This document shows positions 27,701 to 36,757 of a DNA stretch of 64,000 nt, one piece after another. The notes below the pieces were generated by a model, which did not search any database, had not been told where the DNA came from, and worked only from the letters and a program-made list of their open reading frames with translations. Every line of letters begins with the position of its first letter. Positions within the stretch are counted from its first letter, which is position 1. A program made the translations under genes and the position numbers. The stretch comes from Tumebacillus algifaecis. Lineage in GTDB: Bacteria; Bacillota; Bacilli; Tumebacillales; Tumebacillaceae. Location: the NCBI RefSeq assembly GCF_002243515.1, contig NZ_CP022657.1:2657001-2721000 (forward strand), written 5' to 3'.

Positions 27701-30143
27701 GCAGATAGACGCGCAGCAACGAATCACGCGCCAAATCGAACGGACGGTGGGCATAGACCGACAACCGTTCGGCCAACTCGCCTTCGCTCAGATGTGTGGC
27801 ATCTTCGACGACAAAATACAACACGTTGTACTCCTGCATTTTCTGTACAGTTTCGCCGTCCTGCATCACAAAATTCATCCGCAATTGCGGGTGCCGACTC
27901 AACAACACTTCAAAGGACCGTTTCAGCGCCGCCAGATCCAACGCACCTGGAATGCTCACCGCGCGGGCGATGTTGTAGGCGGACGATTCTGGAGCTAGAC
28001 GTTGCATGAACCACAGCGCACGCTGACCGTAGGACAGCTCATTTGGATGGACGGTGATCGGAGTGCTAGAACGTCCGTCGCCAGCGTTTGCCACCACCTG
28101 CTCAAGGACATCTCCGGCCAACTCCGCCACGCTCGGCCCATCGAGCAACCGTGCTAACGGCACGCTCACGCCGAAACACTCCTCCAACTCATTTTTCAAC
28201 TCAACGGCCATCAACGAATCCAAACCAACCGCATTTAACGACTGGTCATTCGCCAATTGCGTAGCCGCAATCTTGAGCACCCCGGCCGCTTTTTCCAGCA
28301 AATGCGTCTCCAGTACCATTTGCCGCTCGACCGCAGGCAACGTCAACAGTTGCTCGCGATTTAAGCCTGCACCCTGATTCACTGCCAAATCTTCTGTGCT
28401 CGCAGTCACTCCATCGAGCGTGCTTTGCAAAAGCACATCCAATCCGCCCTGCACAAATCGCTCTTTGCACAGATGGCGCTGAATTTTCCCTGATGAAGTT
28501 TTGGGAATGCTGGCCGGCTTGATCAACACCACCGCATAGACTTGCAGCTCATGGTGCTTAGCCACCGCTTGCCTGATTGCTGTCGTCACTTCTTCCAGAT
28601 TCGACTTGCGGTGCGTCCGTTCAACCTCTTGCACGATGACCAGACGCTCTTCACCGTCCACTTCCACCGCTACAGCCGCACCAAAACCTGCGGCGATCGC
28701 CTGATGACATTCGCCGACCGTAAACTCGAGATCCTGCGGATAGTGATTGCGCCCGCGGATGATGATCAAATCTTTTAATCGCCCCGTCACATAAAGCTCA
28801 CCCTCATGCACAAAGCCAAGATCGCCCGTCCGCAAAAACGGCCCCGCGCCGTCTTGCTCCAGATAGGCTGCAAACGTTTCTGCGGTCTGCGTTGGACGGT
28901 TCCAATAGCCTTGTGCCACGCTCGGCCCAGACACCCAGATTTCGCCGACTTCATCCTCTGCACAGGTGATCCGCGTGTCTGGGTTGACAATGGCGATCTG
29001 TTGTTCGCACAACGCCACACGCCCCGAACTGACCAGCGTTCGTGTCGTATCATTCGGTGCATCTACCAAAATGACTTGGTTCTGTTCCAGCCCTTCCCCG
29101 TCATAATCCCGCACGATCGGCCGTTCCTGCCGCACACCGCCCGTCACGAACAGCGTCGCTTCCGCCAAGCCATAGCAGGGATAAAACGCCTCCTTGCGAA
29201 ACCCTGCCGGAGCAAAATAATCAGCAAATTTCGCCAAAGTCTCCGGACGCACCGGCTCAGCCCCGGTAAACGCGTTCTCCCACTTGCTCAGATCGAGTGC
29301 ATCGCGTTGCTCCGGTGTGACCTTTTGTACGCACAGGTCGTACGCAAAATTTGGCCCGCCGCCTAACGTCGCCCCTTTGCGTGAAATGGCTTCCAACCAG
29401 CGCACCGGTTTGGTGATAAAGGAAACGGGTGCCATCAGCGACATGTGATACCCGCCATACAGCGGCTGCAAGATTCCACCGATCAAGCCCATATCATGAT
29501 ACGGTGGCAGCCAAATCACGCCTTCCGTCTGTTTGGTGATGCCAAAACGCTCTTGCATCAAGGCTAAATTGTGGAGCAGATTGCCATGGCTCAACATCAC
29601 GCCTTTCGGTGCGGATGTCGAACCGGATGTGTATTGCAAAAAAGCAAGCGACTCCGTTCCGATCACTGGCTCAACCCAAGTGGACGACAGCTGTTGGGAC
29701 AGCGTATCGGTCACGATCCATTGTATTTTTTGCAATCCAGGCGTATCCGCAAAACGCTGCTCAATTCCAGGCAAAATCCCCGATGTGGTCAGCGCAAATT
29801 TAGCTTCGGCATCTGACACCACCGCCTGCAAGCGATCTAAATTCCCGTTCTGTCGCGGCGGATAGGCTGGAACGGCCTGCACCCCGCCGTACAAACATCC
29901 AAAAAAGGCGACCAGATACTCGAACCCTGGCTGATAAAGCAACAACGCACGTTCACCCGTTGCGCCTACGCCCTGCAAGACCGCGCCGAGCGCCCGCGCC
30001 TTTTGATCCAGTTCCTGATAGGTATAGCTTACTTCGCTCCCGTCTTCCAGCAAAAACGTATAAGCCAACTGCTCAGGCTGCTCCACCGCCCGCCAGCGCA
30101 ACAATTCCACAAGTGTATGAAAGATCGTCGAAGTCTCCGCCAT
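24768..30143 (-). CDS. Loading NRPS: FAAL-ACP-C-A(Thr)-PCP
   Basis: 1791 residues. Residues 1-590 are a fatty-acyl-AMP ligase with QYTSGSTSAPKGVMLSH and the FAAL-type YPP and YHDMGLIGG motifs, which activates a free fatty acid as acyl-AMP. ACP has GLDSL (Ser near 642). The C domain has HHIIVDFWS near 829. The A domain has YTSGSTGRPKG near 1318, and its pocket reads D-F-W-N-I-G-M-V-H, exactly the threonine code. PCP has GGHSL near 1715, followed by about 60 strongly basic residues that probably dock to the KS of the next protein. Start ATG follows GGAGG by nine bases. This is the first gene of the operon and starts the product as fatty acyl-Thr. The 128 bases upstream are AT-rich but show no clear promoter. 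Confidence 0.94.
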   Translation of the reverse strand: MAETSTIFHTLVELLRWRAVEQPEQLAYTFLLEDGSEVSYTYQELDQKARALGAVLQGVGATGERALLLYQPGFEYLVAFFGCLYGGVQAVPAYPPRQNGNLDRLQAVVSDAEAKFALTTSGILPGIEQRFADTPGLQKIQWIVTDTLSQQLSSTWVEPVIGTESLAFLQYTSGSTSAPKGVMLSHGNLLHNLALMQERFGITKQTEGVIWLPPYHDMGLIGGILQPLYGGYHMSLMAPVSFITKPVRWLEAISRKGATLGGGPNFAYDLCVQKVTPEQRDALDLSKWENAFTGAEPVRPETLAKFADYFAPAGFRKEAFYPCYGLAEATLFVTGGVRQERPIVRDYDGEGLEQNQVILVDAPNDTTRTLVSSGRVALCEQQIAIVNPDTRITCAEDEVGEIWVSGPSVAQGYWNRPTQTAETFAAYLEQDGAGPFLRTGDLGFVHEGELYVTGRLKDLIIIRGRNHYPQDLEFTVGECHQAIAAGFGAAVAVEVDGEERLVIVQEVERTHRKSNLEEVTTAIRQAVAKHHELQVYAVVLIKPASIPKTSSGKIQRHLCKERFVQGGLDVLLQSTLDGVTASTEDLAVNQGAGLNREQLLTLPAVERQMVLETHLLEKAAGVLKIAATQLANDQSLNAVGLDSLMAVELKNELEECFGVSVPLARLLDGPSVAELAGDVLEQVVANAGDGRSSTPITVHPNELSYGQRALWFMQRLAPESSAYNIARAVSIPGALDLAALKRSFEVLLSRHPQLRMNFVMQDGETVQKMQEYNVLYFVVEDATHLSEGELAERLSVYAHRPFDLARDSLLRVYLLKRSEQEHILLLSMHHIIVDFWSLAVLVKELRELYPLMQSGSSVEVGQPNDSYGEHVARQAELLAGVRGEELLAYWKKQLGGTLPLLNLPTDRPRPPVQTYRGDSRSFRVTKDVTHQLKQLAQANGATLYMTLLAAFQVLLYRYSGQDDLLVGSPTAGRSSAKFADTVGYFVNPVVLRADFRDQPSFSEFLKQVRLTVLAALDHQDYPLPLLVEKLAPKRDLSYPPLFQAMFVLQKSHLDSDGLTGLALQDSTVRLEGALPFAGYPLAGQMAQFDLTLTMTEHDGELLASFDYNSDLFDAATIERMSGHLTELLRGIGEAPERKVSQMPLLTPVEREQVLYGWNDSQANFASELCLHERFEQQVERTPHRVAVAYEEQSLTYAELNERANRLAHYLRSCGVGPDVLVGLCVERSLETIIGVLGILKAGGAYVPLDPTYPPERIAFVLEDASISVLLTQEKYLSILPEQSARVIALDRDEDEIAVASGDNPPSIAAANHLAYVIYTSGSTGRPKGVLIEHSNVVRLLDATDHWFQFDEEDVWTLFHSYAFDFSVWEIWGALLFGGKLVVVPYEVSRDPQAFYGLVVQAGVTVLNQTPSAFRQLLAAEEAVGVSPDLALRYVIFGGEALDLPSLSPWYERHDEQKTVLVNMYGITETTVHVTYRALSMQDVQTAVGSVIGGPIPDLQVYVLDEQGQPVPIGVPGELYVGGAGLARGYLNRAELTAERFVQNQFGPGRLYKSGDLARFLPDGQLQYLGRIDHQVKVRGFRIELGEIEAALEQHPSVREALVVAWDEVPGEKRLVAYVVADRSLTGGDLRAYVKERLPEYMVPSVFMQIDAFPLTGNGKVDRRALPAPESGRRDVSTQYAAPKNELQRQLAIIWQEALGIEQVGIYDNFFDLGGHSLSLAKAHHAIQERLLHTFSIVEMFKHPTIDALASFLHQGDEVAEPRLGVEQLRDKASRKKEALNRQKQFRKDRRK

Positions 30144-30271
30144 CGTGTCCTGCCTCCGTATCCGATTCTATTTCGAACCGTTTCTCTATTTTAAATAATA
30201 CAACTTCTATTTCTAAATACCTTCTAATAGAAAAAGGCCTACCTCCGCGATCTACAACCCCAAATAAAAAG

Positions 30272-30295
30272 ACCGTCCTCCCAAAGGAAGACGGT
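30272..30295 (-). terminator. Terminator of the MoxR/VWA operon
   Basis: On the minus strand ACCGTCTTCC pairs with GGAGGACGGT (one wobble) and is followed by CTTTTTATTT. It lies just after the last gene of the operon and before the FAAL gene. Confidence 0.85.
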
Positions 30296-30300
30296 GCTCA

Positions 30301-33087
30301 TTATTTCTTGCGCTTCTTATCCAGTAATTTGGACAGTGTTGACGAATCCGCTTGTTTCGACGGTTCAGGTGATGCTGGTTCTATCTTGGGCGGCGCGGTT
30401 TTCACAGGTTGCGTCACACTGCCTGTGCGGCGCTCCGTTGCCCCTTCCGCTTTGCGTTTTAGACCTTGCATCGCAGAGCTCTGCTCCACATGCTGTTGTC
30501 TCGATTGCTCGTGATGATCGGCCTTGAGCTGTTGCCTTGCTGCACGCCACGCTTGCAACCTCGAGGTGGAAAAATGTACCCGGCGCACGGCCACATCGAG
30601 CGGCCACAGACAGGCGGCCAAGAGCAGGAGCAGATAGGAAAGGTCCCGTGCCGACCATTTCGGGGGCAGATTGTCGGCATATACATCCGTTGGGTCATCA
30701 AGCACCCGACCGCCACCCGCCTGAGCGATCGCGGCCAGCGTCTCCTGCCCATTTTTCGGAAGATCGTACTCCGGAGAGTAGGCCACGGCGATTCCCGAGG
30801 ATGCCGCCTTGAGCACTTTTCCTTCCTGCTCTTCGACGACCGATACGAGATAGGTACCTGGGCGGTTGGCGTTAAAATGGCCGACATACTCGCCCGGAGC
30901 TTTTAACAAAAGCGGCACCTCCTCTTTCATCGCTTCCCCGGTCACCACTTCCGCCTTGAGCACCGCGCCTGTGGCGAGCGGTTGCTGTAAGCGGATCGAC
31001 AGTTCGCCTTTCCCTCCCGAGATGGCTGTGCGCAGGTCGAACGCGTCCGTCTGGTACTGTGGCAACAACCACGTCATCAACTGGTTCCAAAACGCGCTCG
31101 ATCCGCTCCAAGCCGACCAGTTGTTGGACCAGACCCCTTTTGCATCGGACGTCCATGCGACAGCCCTGCCTAGTCCATACTGCCAGCGTGCTAGCACCGG
31201 TTCGCCTTTCGGATTGGCGAGCACCACATCGGCCGTCTCTTTTGCGGTGACGGCGATATGCGCGTTGATCTGGGGAAGCCCTTTTGCAAACAGAGGAGCC
31301 AGTTCCTTGGACTGCCCGATCCCCGGCGTAAACGGGTTGTCTTCGATGTAGGTCTTGCCTGCCAGCGCCGTCTCTTTTGAGAAGATCATTGGCACGCTGG
31401 CGCTGTCCACCGCCGAGTAGAAACGGCCCTTCGCCTTTTCTGCCAACTTCTCCAGCAAACCTTGATCCGCATCCTCCCCGACGGCGACCGTTGACATCGT
31501 GATGCCTTTTTCCCGCATTTTCGCCGTCAACCCGTCATAGTCGCCCTCCGGCGATTGACCGTCGGTGAGCAAAATGATGTGTTTGCGTTTCGTATCGACA
31601 TCCTGTAGTTTCTTGAACGCCGCTTCTACAGCTGGATAGATCGAGGTCCCACCGCTTGCGACGATCCCAGAGATTTTATTTTGCAGCTCTTTGGGATCGG
31701 TCACTTTGGTCGGTTCGACCACCCACCAGTTGGTCGTATCAAAGGCCAGAACGCCAAGCGTGTCCTGCGCCTTTAGCATTCCAGTCGAACGGCGGGCCGC
31801 TTCTTTGGCCAACTCCATCTTATCCGTGCCCATCGATCCGGAGCGGTCGATGACGAGCATCAGGCCGAGCGATGGAATTTCTTGCTGGTTGCGCAGATCC
31901 ATGTAGACCGGAAGCGCTTTTTCAATCGGCGTGTCAAAATAGCCACCGAGGCCAAAGGAATCTTCGCCGCCTGTCATCATCAAGCCGACGCCAAAATCGC
32001 GCACCGCGCTTTCGATCTGTTTTTGTACCGATTCGGCAAGATCCACGCCAGAGACGTTGGCGAGCACGATCACCGAATAGCGACGCAGATCCTCCAGCGT
32101 TTTCGGCATCGTTTCTGCCGTCGCGATCCGGTGCGGAAATTGGCCCGCGCGCAGTGCTTCGCTGAGCCACTTCGCATCACCAGGCGTCCCTTCGACGATC
32201 AGGGCCGCCGATTTGCCCAGCACTTCTCCGTAGGCGTATGCAGTATTGTTGACAGACTCCGTGTCCTCCGCAGGCAGCACTTCGACTCGGTAGCGATGAA
32301 ATCCGGAATCGGTCGCCTGCAGTGGAATCGACAGGCGATTTTCGCCCTTTTGCACTTGCAACTGCGTTTTTGCGATCGGTTTGTTATCCTCATATACTTG
32401 CAAAGTCGCGCTGGTTTCCACCGTGCTTTCCACCACAGCGCTTAGAGAAAACGTTTCCCCTTGATAGAGCGTGGCTGGCACGGAGGCGTTTTTCACCAGC
32501 ACCTCCGCGCCGACTTCGCGGGCGAGATAGGAAACATCCACACGAATGCCGCGCTCTTTCAGATAGCCGGCCTCGCGCACTGCGTCGCCTAAGTTTTGTT
32601 CACCGTCCGAGAGTAAGACGACGCGGGGCTGGTAATCGGCGCTGATCAAACCTTGGGCGAGACGCAACCCCGCGGAAAGGTCGGTAAAATCCTTGTTTGG
32701 CACGCCGCCGAGCTCAAATGTGCTCGACAGATCGGTGCTCAGCGGATACTCGACGGCGGGGCGTTCGCCAGTGCCGATGATGGCATACCCATCGTCCAGC
32801 CGCTTCGAACCAATCGCCGCTTGCACGAAGGCCACCGCCTGCTTTTGCGAGGTGATACTTTTCGACTCATCGACGACAAATATCACTTCCTGATGGTTGA
32901 CGGGCGCTTTTAGCGTCAAGCCCGCCACCGAGCAAATCAACAGCAAAAACATCAAGGTGCGCAAGACGGCGGCCGTCTTTTTGCGGGCGCCGATCAGCCT
33001 GCGCTCCCCTTTGTACCACCAGTACATCATATAGCCTGCCGGAAGCAGTAAGCACAGCCACCAAGGGTGCAACAGATCAAATCCCAC
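30301..33087 (-). CDS. Membrane-anchored VWA / glutamine-amidotransferase-like protein
   Basis: About 928 residues. GTG 33087 is my start because GGGGGTG precedes it; it overlaps the end of the upstream gene by 11 bases. Two hydrophobic segments near the N-terminus are followed by a VWA-like domain (VVDESKSI...LLSDGEQ), beta-sandwich regions, a class-I-amidotransferase-like domain (VGLMMTGGEDSFG) and a second VWA domain with a complete MIDAS (DRSGSMG, GGTSIYP, LTDGQ). A further membrane helix and a basic tail (KLLDKKRKK) end the protein. VWA MIDAS domains bind metal-dependent protein ligands. With MoxR and DUF58 partners upstream it probably belongs to an envelope complex remodelled by the AAA+ protein. 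The substrate is unknown. Confidence 0.85.
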   Translation of the reverse strand: MGFDLLHPWWLCLLLPAGYMMYWWYKGERRLIGARKKTAAVLRTLMFLLLICSVAGLTLKAPVNHQEVIFVVDESKSITSQKQAVAFVQAAIGSKRLDDGYAIIGTGERPAVEYPLSTDLSSTFELGGVPNKDFTDLSAGLRLAQGLISADYQPRVVLLSDGEQNLGDAVREAGYLKERGIRVDVSYLAREVGAEVLVKNASVPATLYQGETFSLSAVVESTVETSATLQVYEDNKPIAKTQLQVQKGENRLSIPLQATDSGFHRYRVEVLPAEDTESVNNTAYAYGEVLGKSAALIVEGTPGDAKWLSEALRAGQFPHRIATAETMPKTLEDLRRYSVIVLANVSGVDLAESVQKQIESAVRDFGVGLMMTGGEDSFGLGGYFDTPIEKALPVYMDLRNQQEIPSLGLMLVIDRSGSMGTDKMELAKEAARRSTGMLKAQDTLGVLAFDTTNWWVVEPTKVTDPKELQNKISGIVASGGTSIYPAVEAAFKKLQDVDTKRKHIILLTDGQSPEGDYDGLTAKMREKGITMSTVAVGEDADQGLLEKLAEKAKGRFYSAVDSASVPMIFSKETALAGKTYIEDNPFTPGIGQSKELAPLFAKGLPQINAHIAVTAKETADVVLANPKGEPVLARWQYGLGRAVAWTSDAKGVWSNNWSAWSGSSAFWNQLMTWLLPQYQTDAFDLRTAISGGKGELSIRLQQPLATGAVLKAEVVTGEAMKEEVPLLLKAPGEYVGHFNANRPGTYLVSVVEEQEGKVLKAASSGIAVAYSPEYDLPKNGQETLAAIAQAGGGRVLDDPTDVYADNLPPKWSARDLSYLLLLLAACLWPLDVAVRRVHFSTSRLQAWRAARQQLKADHHEQSRQQHVEQSSAMQGLKRKAEGATERRTGSVTQPVKTAPPKIEPASPEPSKQADSSTLSKLLDKKRKK

Positions 33088-34897
33088 GCTTGTACACCCC
33101 CCATTCAGCAAACAGCACAAACAGCGCGAAGAACGCCAGGTAGCGCCAGATCTCGAACTGCCCGCTTTGCGCCTGATCCGATGCGCCTCGCTCTTCCGTG
33201 GCGTCAGTCGGCAGTGCTGTGCGTTGCAAGGATAGCTTCGACTCCGCTTCAGGGATGGTGACCGCCAACAGCTTTACCTCTTCGGCCGTCTTGCCTTGGA
33301 AGCGGTATAGCCCTGGCAGAGCAGGTTTGAAGCCCTGCTCGATCATCGCTTTGCTCACCACTCGTTGCTCACCGCTCGGATCGGTCACCTTCCATCCCTG
33401 TTCACGTACGGGCGGCAACAGTGCCACGCGCTCTCCTGCCGTCACCTGTCCGAGGGCAGTGCCTGAACTGGGCATGAGATATTCCTTTATCTGTTTGATC
33501 AGGATCGGGAACGCAGGAAGCAGTGGCAGGTCTGATTGATGCAGATCGAACGGGAGCATCGCGACGCGCCGTCCTTCGTGCTCACCTGCAAGCAACATCG
33601 GCCGTTCACCGCTTTTCGCAACCGTCTGCAGCCAAGGTGGGGCTTCTACTTCTCGCACCGCTTTCAGATGAATGCGCTCCAGCTCCACATGCTGCAAAAG
33701 CGGCGAATCGAGCTGAGCCGCCTGCAGTTTTCCAGGCTCGACCAGATCGCCCACCTTCAAAACTCCATCCCCCTGTGGAGGATTGATCAGCAGCACCGCT
33801 CCGTTGGGCCACGTTTTAGGAATCACACCATCATAGACATACAGCGCAGCATCATCTGGCGGAACGTCCGGGTCGGACCCGCGTTCAACTGTGGTTCCGC
33901 CGCCAATGCGCAGCGCTTTTTCCAAGAAGAGGTTGCCTGTGGTGTACAACCAGACCTTTTTTTGCGCGCTCACCTGTGGCAAAACGGTCACTCGGTCATC
34001 CAAGGAGAACGAGTCTTCTCCTTGCAACCTGATTTCATAATGCGTCTGTGCGGGCAGATGCGACCAGGTCAGCGGGGTTTGGCCGCCCGCCGCGACCTGC
34101 ACCTGCTTCGCATCCACGACCTGACCTTGCTCATCGAGCACTTCCACCTCTGTCGTGATCGCTTCCTCACCATCATTTTTCACCGTCGCGACCAACTGAC
34201 CCTGTGTACCGCTGACCAGTCCCGCCGCGTAGTAGATTCCGAGATTGGCGGTGACGCTCGGCGCTTCCACCGTCGGCTGGCGTCCGAACTTTGGAAACAT
34301 CGCCGGTTCGATGCCCCAGTTGCCGTCCGAATAGATTCTGACATCGCTTGACGGCTCCTGTACCGACAGTGCAGCAGCGAGTGACAACGCCCCTTCGTAG
34401 TCAGCTTTGCCATACTCTTGTCCAGCTTCGTGCAACCGATTTTCCAACTCAGCCCGATCGCTGGTCGAGACGAGAACTCGCGGCTCTTGCCCCATGGCGA
34501 TCAACGTCATCCGTTGAGGAGGTGTCAATCGGCCGATCAACTCGGCCGCCTGTTGCTTGCTCACCTCCAACCGCGTGCCGTTTTGCCCTTTTGCTGCCAT
34601 CGAGGGCGAAAGATCGAGCACGACGATCGTGTGGTCGGCCACGGGACCGTCCCCGTTCAGCGCGGGACGCGCCAAGGCCAGTGCCAACAGCAAAGCGAGC
34701 AGCAGTTGCAACAACAACAGCAGATTGCGACGCAACTTCTGCCACGGACGGTTCGCTTCCATCTCGCGGAGCACCTGCCCCCAGAGCAGAGTGCTCGGCA
34801 CCGTCACCTTTTCATAGGTCCGTTTCAACAAATATAAGATCAGGATCGCGGGCAACACAGCCAAAAAAGAAAGCATCCACGGTGAAACCAAGCTCAT
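33077..34897 (-). CDS. BatA-type membrane protein with VWA domain
   Basis: 606 residues from ATG 34897, which overlaps the DUF58 stop as ATGA and has GGGGGTG eight bases upstream; a longer frame to 34996 would lie inside the DUF58 gene. The N-terminus (SPWMLSFLAVLPAILILYLL then TVPSTLLWG) is the aerotolerance-regulator (BatA) domain: two membrane helices around the PSTLLW motif. A VWA-like domain follows with DLSPSM, so its MIDAS is partly non-canonical. Then come beta-rich extracellular regions and a C-terminal membrane helix before a short cytoplasmic tail. It is translationally coupled to its neighbours and is probably a subunit of the same envelope complex. Confidence 0.87.
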   Translation of the reverse strand: MSLVSPWMLSFLAVLPAILILYLLKRTYEKVTVPSTLLWGQVLREMEANRPWQKLRRNLLLLLQLLLALLLALALARPALNGDGPVADHTIVVLDLSPSMAAKGQNGTRLEVSKQQAAELIGRLTPPQRMTLIAMGQEPRVLVSTSDRAELENRLHEAGQEYGKADYEGALSLAAALSVQEPSSDVRIYSDGNWGIEPAMFPKFGRQPTVEAPSVTANLGIYYAAGLVSGTQGQLVATVKNDGEEAITTEVEVLDEQGQVVDAKQVQVAAGGQTPLTWSHLPAQTHYEIRLQGEDSFSLDDRVTVLPQVSAQKKVWLYTTGNLFLEKALRIGGGTTVERGSDPDVPPDDAALYVYDGVIPKTWPNGAVLLINPPQGDGVLKVGDLVEPGKLQAAQLDSPLLQHVELERIHLKAVREVEAPPWLQTVAKSGERPMLLAGEHEGRRVAMLPFDLHQSDLPLLPAFPILIKQIKEYLMPSSGTALGQVTAGERVALLPPVREQGWKVTDPSGEQRVVSKAMIEQGFKPALPGLYRFQGKTAEEVKLLAVTIPEAESKLSLQRTALPTDATEERGASDQAQSGQFEIWRYLAFFALFVLFAEWGVYKRGI

Positions 34898-35772
34898 CGT
34901 CCGATCACCCCCGTCCGCAACAGGCGGCCAAACAGCGCCGCCTCCAGACTTTCCTCCGCGGGCACCAGCACATGATACATGCCCCGCCGACGGCAAAACT
35001 CGCCGAGCTCTGCCGTATAAGCGGTCACCGTGTCTCGATACCGCTTGAGCACAAAGGGAGACAGCGCCACATCCAGCCCTTTTCCGCTCTCACTGTCCAC
35101 CAACTGCAAATCGCCCGCGTAACTCGGATCGAGTTCCTCCGCAGACAAAATCTGTATGACAACCACCTGATGCTGTGCAGCCTGTAGCCGCTTCAGTGCG
35201 TCCTCATACCCGTCAGCGAACAAAAAATCGGACAGGATCACCACCACGCCGGGCTCGGTCGGCATCGCGGAGCGGACCAACCACTGAAGCGACCCTTCCG
35301 TTCCCTCCCCAAGCGCTTTGGCCTGCTGGAGCATGGCAAACAGTCGATGCGCCGACTGCTTGCTCATCAGCCGTTCCAATTTACCGCGCACTCGGTCGGC
35401 AAAGATCAGCGCTTCCACACGGTCTTCTTCAGCAAGTCCGAGGTAGCCGATCGCCGCCGCCAAGCGCTGTGCCTGTAGCAATTTCCCGTGAAAATCCATC
35501 GAGCGAGAGGCATCGACCATCAGATACAGCAACACATCGCGCTCATCGAAAAAGGTTTTCAAAAACAGGCGGCCCAATCTGGCATACGCCCGCCAGTCCA
35601 GATGGCGCAGGTCGTCGCCCGGCAGATAGGGTCTGTATTCGGCAAATTCGACAGACGAGCCGAGCTGCTTCGAACGCCGCGCCCCACCGCGATGGCTTGG
35701 CATGTCCCGCACCTGCAATCGCAGCCGCTCGAGGCGGGCGAGAAACGCAGGCGTCAGAAACCCTTTGCTCAT
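34894..35772 (-). CDS. DUF58 domain protein
   Basis: 292 residues. The DUF58 signature is clear: SVEFAEYRPYLPGDDLRHLDWRAYAR near residues 40-65, then a VWA-like core beginning LMVDASRSMDF and an ILSDFLF strand. DUF58 proteins are the standard partners of MoxR ATPases. The gene overlaps the MoxR stop by four bases (ATGA) and the BatA-type start by four, so all three are translated in series. No signal peptide or membrane helix is visible, so it should be cytoplasmic at the membrane face. Confidence 0.92.
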   Translation of the reverse strand: MSKGFLTPAFLARLERLRLQVRDMPSHRGGARRSKQLGSSVEFAEYRPYLPGDDLRHLDWRAYARLGRLFLKTFFDERDVLLYLMVDASRSMDFHGKLLQAQRLAAAIGYLGLAEEDRVEALIFADRVRGKLERLMSKQSAHRLFAMLQQAKALGEGTEGSLQWLVRSAMPTEPGVVVILSDFLFADGYEDALKRLQAAQHQVVVIQILSAEELDPSYAGDLQLVDSESGKGLDVALSPFVLKRYRDTVTAYTAELGEFCRRRGMYHVLVPAEESLEAALFGRLLRTGVIGR

Positions 35773-36746
35773 AAGCCCACGCTCTTGAGCAGGTGCAAGA
35801 TCAGTTGCTCTACGCTGTACTGATCGGCTGCCGCTTCATAGTTCAACCCGATCCGATGGCGCAGTGCGGGCACCGCCACCTCGCGAATATCTTCGCCCGA
35901 CACGTTGAGACGTCCATGCAAAAAGGCACGAGCTTTGGCAACTTTCACAATCGCCTGCGCTGCACGCGGTCCCGCGCCGTAGCGCACATAGCGGCGCACT
36001 TCCTCAGATGCACCGTCTTGGTCAGGCTGGGAGCGGAAGATCAGTTCCACGACCTGCCCGACCAATTCTGGCGTGATCAACAGCTCGCGAACCGAATCCT
36101 GCACTTCGATAATCTCCTCGCCCGAAATCAAGGCTTGCAAGGCGCCTTGCGCAGCACCTGTGGTCAATTGCACGATCTGCTGTAGTTCATCACGCGTCGG
36201 AAACGGCACCTGAATCTTCAGCAAAAAGCGGTCGAGTTGCGCTTCCGGAAGCGGATAGGTACCTTCCAACTCCAATGGGTTCTGCGTGGCGAGGACAAAA
36301 AATGGCTTGGGCAGTTTCCGCGTCTGCCCGCCGACGGTGACGGCCGCTTCCTGCATCGCTTCAAGCAGGGCGGATTGGGTCTTCGGCGTGGCCCTGTTAA
36401 TCTCGTCCGCTAGGACGAGGTTGCCATGAATCGGGCCTTGCTGGAAGACGAATTTCATGCCTTCTCCCGGCTCTTCACGCAGGATTTCTGTGCCGACAAT
36501 ATCGGCTGGCATCAAGTCGGGAGTGAACTGAATCCGCGAATATTTCATCTCCATCACATCGGCCATCGTGCGCACGAGCAAAGTTTTGCCGAGTCCAGGT
36601 ACCCCTTCAAGTAGAGCGTGACCGCCGGCGAGGATGCAATACAGCACCTGTTCCACCACGTTCTCCTGACCGATCACCTGTTTGGCGATGCCGCCTCGTA
36701 CTTCATTCATGCGATCACGCTGTGTTTGCAATTGTTCCAGCATCAA
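35769..36746 (-). CDS. MoxR-family AAA+ ATPase
   Basis: 325 residues, the usual MoxR length. It has Walker A GVPGLGKT, Walker B LVLADEINRA, sensor 1 LATQNP and the PLPEAQLDRF second-region-of-homology segment with its arginine finger. MoxR proteins act as chaperones that insert cofactors or remodel VWA-domain partners. Here the partners are the DUF58 and two VWA proteins encoded directly downstream. Twelve bases separate it from the upstream coiled-coil gene. Confidence 0.95.
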   Translation of the reverse strand: MMLEQLQTQRDRMNEVRGGIAKQVIGQENVVEQVLYCILAGGHALLEGVPGLGKTLLVRTMADVMEMKYSRIQFTPDLMPADIVGTEILREEPGEGMKFVFQQGPIHGNLVLADEINRATPKTQSALLEAMQEAAVTVGGQTRKLPKPFFVLATQNPLELEGTYPLPEAQLDRFLLKIQVPFPTRDELQQIVQLTTGAAQGALQALISGEEIIEVQDSVRELLITPELVGQVVELIFRSQPDQDGASEEVRRYVRYGAGPRAAQAIVKVAKARAFLHGRLNVSGEDIREVAVPALRHRIGLNYEAAADQYSVEQLILHLLKSVGL

Positions 36747-36757
36747 TCCAGTACCTC

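Noticed and set aside
327-30143. Epimerisation domains in the NRPS
   Set aside because: No E domain lies between any PCP and the next C domain. D-residues would need dual C/E domains, which I cannot establish from the motifs.
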